DNA from: Asterias rubens
Taxonomy: Eukaryota > Echinodermata > Asteroidea > Forcipulatida > Asteriidae
Assembly (NCBI RefSeq): GCF_902459465.1
Contig: NC_047065.1
Span: 2,476,309-2,540,308, forward strand
Reading direction: 5' to 3'
DNA: 64,000 nucleotides
Shown here piece after piece: positions 58,328 through 64,000 of this stretch (position 1 is its first letter; every line of letters starts with the position of its first letter). The notes beneath the pieces were generated by a model that saw nothing but the letters and a program-made list of their open reading frames with translations, had not been told where the DNA came from and searched no databases. The position numbers and the translations under genes were made by a program.

Positions 58328-58597
58328 AAGTTGAAGATAATAATGAAAGTAAAAACACTTCTTCCTCCATGGTCACACGAAGTTGTGTGCTTTCTGATGC
58401 TTGAATTCGAGACCTCAAATTCTCTGAGGTCTCGAAATCAAATTCGTGGAAAATTACTTCTTTCTCAAAAACTACGTCACTTTAGCCGTTTCTCACAATG
58501 TTTTATACTATCAACCTCTCCCCATTACTCGTAACCAAGTACGGGTTTATGCTAGTAATTGTTTTGGGTAGTTACCAATAGTGTCCACTGCCTTTAA
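58328..58597 (+). mobile_element. MITE-A copy, left truncated
   Basis: From GTTGAAGATAATAATGAAAG to CCACTGCCTTTAA. It lies 250 bp upstream of the CTSZ start, so within its likely promoter region. Confidence 0.78.
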
Positions 58598-58599
58598 AT

Positions 58600-59085
58600 A
58601 CTCTGCTCAATTTAATATGAGTAGTCCGTAGGCCTGTCGAGTTAGTCTCCCTGCTGGCCTCCAAGTCAATAATGCCACTTTTTTAGGGACTCATCCAAAT
58701 CATACATCAAGATGGAAGTCAACAACCTCAAGTCACAATAAGGAAAATGTGTAGGCCTACACCCTGAAACCCTTTTTGGGTAGCGGCCCTATACTTGCTT
58801 TTGCACCATCAGTGATTTCATTGGATACAATGATTTCATTGGATAAACGTGAAGTGACGTTAGCTTTCCACATCTGTATTTCAATTGGTCAGAGGTGATG
58901 TGGGTACAGCTGACAAACATCACATTGGACCAATCATCAAAACACAGATTTGGTCGTCTGCATGTTGTGGGTGCACTGCTGGGGTCTGCGATGGTTAGTC
59001 TAGCCGATTGCCAACGCCCCTTGTTAGATTTAACATCAGTCGTTTGCCCTACGACTGCGAGTTGGGGCACGATGGCTAGCTTATC
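58600..59085. other. No gene seen
   Basis: Contains the direct repeat CATTGGATA-x-AATGATTTCA near 58810-58845; otherwise unremarkable. Confidence 0.45.
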
Positions 59086-59087
59086 TG

Positions 59088-59227
59088 GGGCGTTTTTTCT
59101 TTCTTTCGTTATTCTCTTGCAACTTCGACCAGTTGAGTCCACTTTTCCACAGATTGTTTATTTCTGCATAGTGTTGGGATACACACAGTGAGAATGGTCG
59201 TTGACAGTTAATACCAAACGTGTCCAG
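59088..59227 (-). mobile_element. MITE-A fragment
   Basis: CGTTTTTTCTTTCTTTCG to CCAAACGTGTCCAG; both ends eroded. Confidence 0.6.
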
Positions 59228-59351
59228 CCGTCATTTTCACCAAACTCTGCCTAACTTTAGAATCAATTTTAGGGCTTAGGACGAGTTCAGTTCCGTAACC
59301 ATGGGCCTAGATGTTACGACGCATTGAACCCATCTCCTATAGGACGAGTTA

Positions 59352-59694
59352 ATAATAATAATAACCCGTTTTTATATAGCGCTTTACACCAGAAGGGCAT
59401 CCCAAAGCGCTTCACCGTTATTACCCCTGGTCACTGGGCCTTAAATCACTCCTTACACCATATCAGCTCCCTGGTGGGGAGTATGCAGCCTGTGCAACAT
59501 TAATTTGCGCTACTCGGCTAAATCAATCGCAAGAACCATCTCTGCCCTCACAGGTACCCATTTACCCCTGGGTGGAGAGAAGCAATTATAGTGAAGTGTC
59601 TTGCTCAGGGACACAAGTGTCACGACCGGGATTCGAACCCACACTCTGCTGAACAGAAGCACCAGAGCACCTATCCGCTCGGCCACGACACCCT
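59352..59694 (-). mobile_element. tRNA-derived SINE with 6 bp target duplications
   Basis: Minus strand: GTGTCGTGGCCGAGCGGATA (A box in a tRNA Ser/Leu-like head), GGGTTCGAATCCCGG (B box), GACAC closing the acceptor-like stem, body GCTCAGGGACAC on plus, tail (ATT)n. GAGTTA flanks it at 59346-59351 and 59695-59700. It splits a foldback element related to 34388-34539. Confidence 0.85.
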
Positions 59695-59700
59695 GAGTTA

Positions 59701-60410
59701 CTCGTCCTAACTCGAGATAGGATTTATCGTAGCATTTCGTGAAATCGGCTGCAGTGCCTTTAATTCTAATTGCAACATTCAATTCAATTCAATTCACTTT
59801 ATTATCCCAGATGGGAAATTCAGTTTAGACGAGACGACTTATTTATGCACTAACAGAAATGTTTGGTCCACAGTGAAAACACTGGCTTATTTGCTTTGCG
59901 CTCAAAAATATTGGGTATTTTTTGTCAATCATTGGACCAAAACCTACACCAACAACGTTGTTTTTCGATCTATCCACCTACACGGGTTAATATTCCAGAA
60001 AGTATGAAGTACATATACATGTACACTGCACTACACTTTGTATACAGCGGTAGGTAGCAAAATTCATTGCACTGTCTGGGCTGATTTTATTTTGTTGTTA
60101 TTATTATTATTATTTTTAAACTACACTTGGAACTGACTAACTTATCATGCTTAACAAAATCGATGTTTTACCTCAAAATCAGTTGTGGCCGAAGGAGGGT
60201 ACTTCTCGTTTAATTGAAGAAGTTGCATAAATTATAACAATCGCCGTGTGATGAAATGTAACCTGGAAAAAGGGTACACTATGAAAACTATATTGATTAT
60301 AACTAATAAAACACACTCAAGATCGGGTGGGGAAAAGACGCGAGGAAATGCACAACAAAAATAGGAACAGATGACACAAAGTATAGGTTTCTCAAACAAA
60401 AATAAAAAAT
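59701..60410. other. No gene seen
   Basis: 59695-59760 is the right arm of the split foldback element. The remainder is AT-rich with no protein-like frame. Confidence 0.45.
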
Positions 60411-60411
60411 G

Positions 60412-60417
60412 ACTTTA
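60412..60417 (-). terminator. Candidate poly(A) signal for the FReD gene
   Basis: AATAAA on the minus strand followed by a T/G-rich stretch, 1.6 kb after the FReD stop. The interval has no other gene and contains one MITE-A copy. A nearer signal may be used instead. Confidence 0.25.
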
Positions 60418-61125
60418 TTGATTATAAGACAATTTAACAAAAGCAGCATAAAACAATGCAAACCAAAAATGGATGAACTTGTGATCTAAACCTTAAAAAT
60501 GACTCTGTTCGGAACTTCAAACAAAGAAAACCAAGTTAAACCTAAACCAAAATAAACTATAAGAAACCTTGACCAAAGCTAAAAAAAAAAATTAAAAAAA
60601 ATCAAATTAAAATCATAATGGCATTTGAAACTGATTCCATAATTATTAGCAGGAAATACACTTGAAGCAGGCAAAACTATGTAGAAATTAAAACTTAAGC
60701 AGAGAGATAGAACAGAAGTGCTCCTTGCGCTGCCAGGCTGCTATCTGATTGTTATTTAAAGATACAATCAATCACAACCTCAAGTTCAAAATCCATTTAG
60801 CAAAATAATATCTGTGAAAGTTTCATCACATTGGGATAGTCAGTGAATCCAATCTGAAAGATTTTGAGTACAGGAAATTAGAAACCTACCCAAGTTGGAT
60901 CATTACCTGTTACACAGTTGTTTATTTTAGATTCCATTCATAGATTATACTTCTGTCATAGATTATATCTGAGCATTAATTAACCAGGACATATCCATTG
61001 CAGTTAATATTAGTCTTATTAGGCCTACTAAGAGAATAATCGATTTTCCACCATACCGCCATTTGCTTGTTTCAAAGCATTTGCAGGGGGGGGGGGACCC
61101 AAACAGAACAATTATTGGGAAATGA

Positions 61126-61487
61126 GCACTATTGGTAATTGTCAAGGACCAGTCTTGTCACTTGGAGTATCTAATATGCATAAAATAACAAACCTGTGAA
61201 AATTTGAGCTCAATTGGTCGTCGAAGTTGCGAGATAACTATGAAAGAAAAAACGACCCTGTCACACGAAGTTGTGTGCTTTCATATGCTTTGCGAGACCT
61301 CTAAATCTAGTTCCCAGGTCTCAAAATCAAATTCGTGGACACTTACTTCTTTCTCGAAACCGCGTCACTTCAGAGAGAGCCGTTACTCACAATGTTGTAT
61401 ACTATCAACCTCTCCTCATTACTCGTTACCAAGGTTTTATGCTAATAACTATTTGGAGTAATTACCAATAGTGTCCACTGCCTTTAA
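61126..61487 (+). mobile_element. MITE-A copy, left end truncated
   Basis: From GAGCACTATTGGTAATTGTC to CCACTGCCTTTAA. It lies in the probable 3' UTR of the FReD gene. Confidence 0.78.
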
Positions 61488-62048
61488 AAAGGCGTCGATT
61501 TAGTATGGAACCGTATTAAGCCCTTTTTAATGTTCGTATATATCTAAATTCTATGTGAACAACTTACAATAGCAGATCTTTCATGACAAAATTTACAAAA
61601 TAAAATATTGTATTTGATTCAACAAGCCACCGCATTGTTTATAAAAACACTAGCATCCACTCTCATTATACGAGTCGGATTTAGAACGGGTTATATTAGA
61701 AGGGTATCTTGAGAGTTTTATAAGCAATGCGTTTGTACTTGGAAGTCTTACATACTATACTGGTCGTATTGGGTTTAAAGTGACATTCCTTATTAGTTAC
61801 TTTCTGCAACTATTTTAGCTACCCGATGTCACGATTTTTATACATGTCTCATTTAATCCATTGCATTAAAAGTTAATTCACATTAAATTGTTTTCCATGT
61901 TTTCCATTTTTAGGTTTCAAAGTACAGGTTTAATTATTTTTGTTTAAAAATTTACGAGAAACTTAATAAGGTGAAGCGATAAGGTGATTTATGAGGAGAT
62001 GTTTATTACTGCATACCTTTTTAAAATGGTATCCATCTTAATTAAGGA

Positions 62049-64000
62049 CTAAACTTTCCTTCTAATCTTCATCTCAGTTGTTTTGAGTGAGCGGTAACCC
62101 GAAAAGCCATACCAATTAATTCCTTCTGTGTTCGTAGTGGCCTCATTGAAGTATCTCCCGTTCAAATTGGAGGCGTAGCAGTACGTGTACCACCATGCTC
62201 CGTGAAAACGCTCAGCACAGTTAGAATTACTATGGGCATCGTTGTCTCGGTCTTTGGTCGTAAAGGGCCGGTTATTGTGGGGTGATAACGCGTCTCCTGA
62301 AAGATAACACACGTAGCCATTATAGTCACATGTAAGTAAAGGCGATGTTGACAGGAGGTAACTTTAAACATTAATTTGTTTCGAACATAACTTAGGCCGA
62401 TAAGGTGGGATTAGAAACAAATTTATAAATTAATGGAACTGGGATATTGGGAAAAGTGAAGTAAATGTTTCACAATCAGGTCCAATTTTAACTGCATTTT
62501 GTTTTCTTTTTAAAGCCATTGGACACATTCTGAACAGAACCAAAAGTTAAAAGTTCACAGATTTACAAATAACTTACAAAGTTTACAGAAGGTACTGGTG
62601 AAAGACTTCCCTTGAAATATTATTCCATGAAACGCTTTACTTTTTGAGAAAACATTAAAACACCTATAAATTTTCGATATCAACAATAACAGATTTATTA
62701 TAAACACATGTCATGACATGGCGAAACGTGCGGAAACAAGAGTGGGTTTTCCCGTTATTTTCTCCTGACTCCGATGACCGATTGAGCCTAACTTTTCACA
62801 GGTTTGTTGTTTTATATTATTATACGTTGTGATACACGAAGTGGCCTTTGGACAATACTGTTTACCGATGACAGTTTAATAAGATAGTTAGAAAATTGCT
62901 ATCGAAATGGGATTTAAAAGCAACGTTTATACGTTATATTTGTTCTCCTCCAAATTGTGGTTTTACGATTCTGTTAAATGTTTCTAGCGAGTTTAAAATG
63001 GCTGAATTCAAGTTATTTGTCGTACATTTTGTCATTTTTTAGTTTCAAGGGATTAACATCATCTTCCTCTTTTTTACTTGGTGTTGGGCAGCAAAGGATA
63101 CACCCCTCCAATTTCGGCTTGGTTTGAGCAGCAAGTGATGCAAAATTCTACTCCTCCTTTTTCCGTCTGGAGTTGAGGAACAAAACAAAAACAATTCCCC
63201 CTCCACTTTTTAAGGCACTCCAGACACTATCGGTTATTACTCAAAATGATTATTAGAAACCTACTTGAACTAGCATTGGAGAGATGTGAACATTGTGAGA
63301 AACGGCTCCCTCTGAAGGAACGTAGTTTTTGAGAAAGAGGTGATTTCTCATTCAACTATTTGAATCACAATGTTGCTTTTCTGTCTTTCATTGACACCTA
63401 CCAAAAACAATCGGTCACAGCGATAAACACAGACTACCCTGCAATATTTCTGTATAACTACGAAGTTTCCACTTATAGCATCTTACCTGCGGTTCCAGAG
63501 TAACTTCCTACCATCAGCCGGTAGTTATCGCTCACATCGGCGATGCTGAACGAGCCATAAATAGCAAAGCCGGTATCGTCGTCGAAGCCTGTGAGATCTA
63601 CGCGGAGTTCGTACTCGCCCTGAGCAGTCAGACGGTGCAAGTTGTCGTTACCCAGCCAAAACTCTCCCTCTAGATTCCCAAAGCCCCGGCTGTAGTTGGC
63701 AAAGTCCAAATAGAAATCTACACTGCCGTCCTGACGCCGCTGGAAAACCTATCAAGGGAACGTGGAGGTTTTTAAAATAACCCTGGTCTTCTTTGACTTG
63801 ATCAAACTTATTCTTATTTACAAATATATTCGTAGAGATGAGTACTATCTAATTCACTATAATCCGTGAACTTACCGTCCATCCACCACCGTCTGTTTCC
63901 ATATCACAGTATACCTGGAAAGCTTCACCGGAGTCTAGAGGTTGTACCGAGTACACGCCACTGATCAATTCACCCCTCGCAAGAGTCTCGGAACAATCAT
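62049..64000 (-). CDS. Fibrinogen-related domain protein, 3' part (last three exons)
   Basis: Exons (minus): from beyond 64000 to 63876, 63748-63487, 62296-62049; GT-AG introns, phases 0 and 1, about 209 residues visible. The fibrinogen C-terminal domain starts with [20 protein letters not shown] and [13 protein letters not shown]. It continues with [20 protein letters not shown] and [13 protein letters not shown], and ends with [20 protein letters not shown] and GAWWY. The DxDND calcium-site segment and CA-x4-GAWWY are hallmarks of tenascin/ficolin-type domains. Such proteins are usually secreted lectins or matrix proteins; in invertebrates many act in recognition of microbes. The N-terminal region that would decide the subtype is outside the window. 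Confidence 0.88.
62510..62879 (-). mobile_element. MITE-B copy in the FReD gene intron
   Basis: TTAAAGCCATTGGACACATT to ACAGTTTAA; the interior matches 10383-10738 in reverse orientation. Confidence 0.78.
63210..63375 (-). mobile_element. MITE-A left half in the FReD gene intron
   Basis: TTAAGGCACTCCAGACACTA to TCAACTATTTGAATCACAAT; the right half is missing. Confidence 0.7.

Overview
This is a 64 kb window of an animal nuclear genome. It is AT-rich and intron-bearing, gene-poor and dense with short inverted-repeat transposons. The sequence content (a sparse deuterostome-type gene set, TTAGGG-type telomeric repeats, and a very abundant TTAA-flanked MITE that I associate with sea stars and relatives) points to an echinoderm, probably an asteroid. 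That assignment is from memory and not verified.

I can support three protein genes. (1) Plus strand, 27007-32757: nine exons with canonical GT-AG introns join into one open 1077-residue frame. It encodes an unnamed protein with cysteine/histidine clusters, an RNase H/DDE-transposase-like core (candidate acids D640, D723, D761 or D764), a C2H2 finger and a conserved C-terminal helical block. I see no terminal inverted repeats around it, so it looks like a host-captured gene or an unusual intron-rich element. It is the best candidate here for an undescribed system. (2) Minus strand, 58080-48818: a cathepsin Z (cathepsin X) gene. Seven exons give 301 residues with signal peptide, HIP mini-loop, catalytic Cys86/His238/Asn258 and the expected C-terminus, but intron 1 must end in TG rather than AG. 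(3) Minus strand, 64000-62049: the last three exons of a fibrinogen-related (FReD) protein, with the 5' part outside the window. A possible signal-peptide exon (7194-7247) and an orphan ETS-type promoter with a splice donor (about 36411-36505) are weaker calls.

Layout: 1-26 kb is repeats and apparently empty intergenic DNA (a degenerate 170-200 bp tandem array at 4.25-5.06 kb, SINEs, a minisatellite at 13.7 kb, many MITEs, a LINE tail at 26.0 kb). 26.9-33.1 kb is the transposase-like gene. 33-47 kb is foldback elements, microsatellites, a Mutator-like MITE with perfect 9 bp target duplications, and an interstitial telomeric composite array. 47.5-58.1 kb is the cathepsin gene, whose introns and probable 3' UTR are crowded with nested MITEs. 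58-62 kb is intergenic with a SINE inserted in another element. 62-64 kb is the FReD gene.

The dominant mobile family (called MITE-A here) has about 30 full or partial copies. Its ends match TTAAAGGCAGTGGACACTAT and many copies keep TTAA at both ends, as in Kolobok/T2-type or piggyBac-type elements. A separate dispersed family carries hammerhead-ribozyme-like cores (CTGANGA - stem - GAAA). No operon-like organisation, rRNA, intact tRNA or CRISPR is present. The three genes do not appear to be functionally linked.
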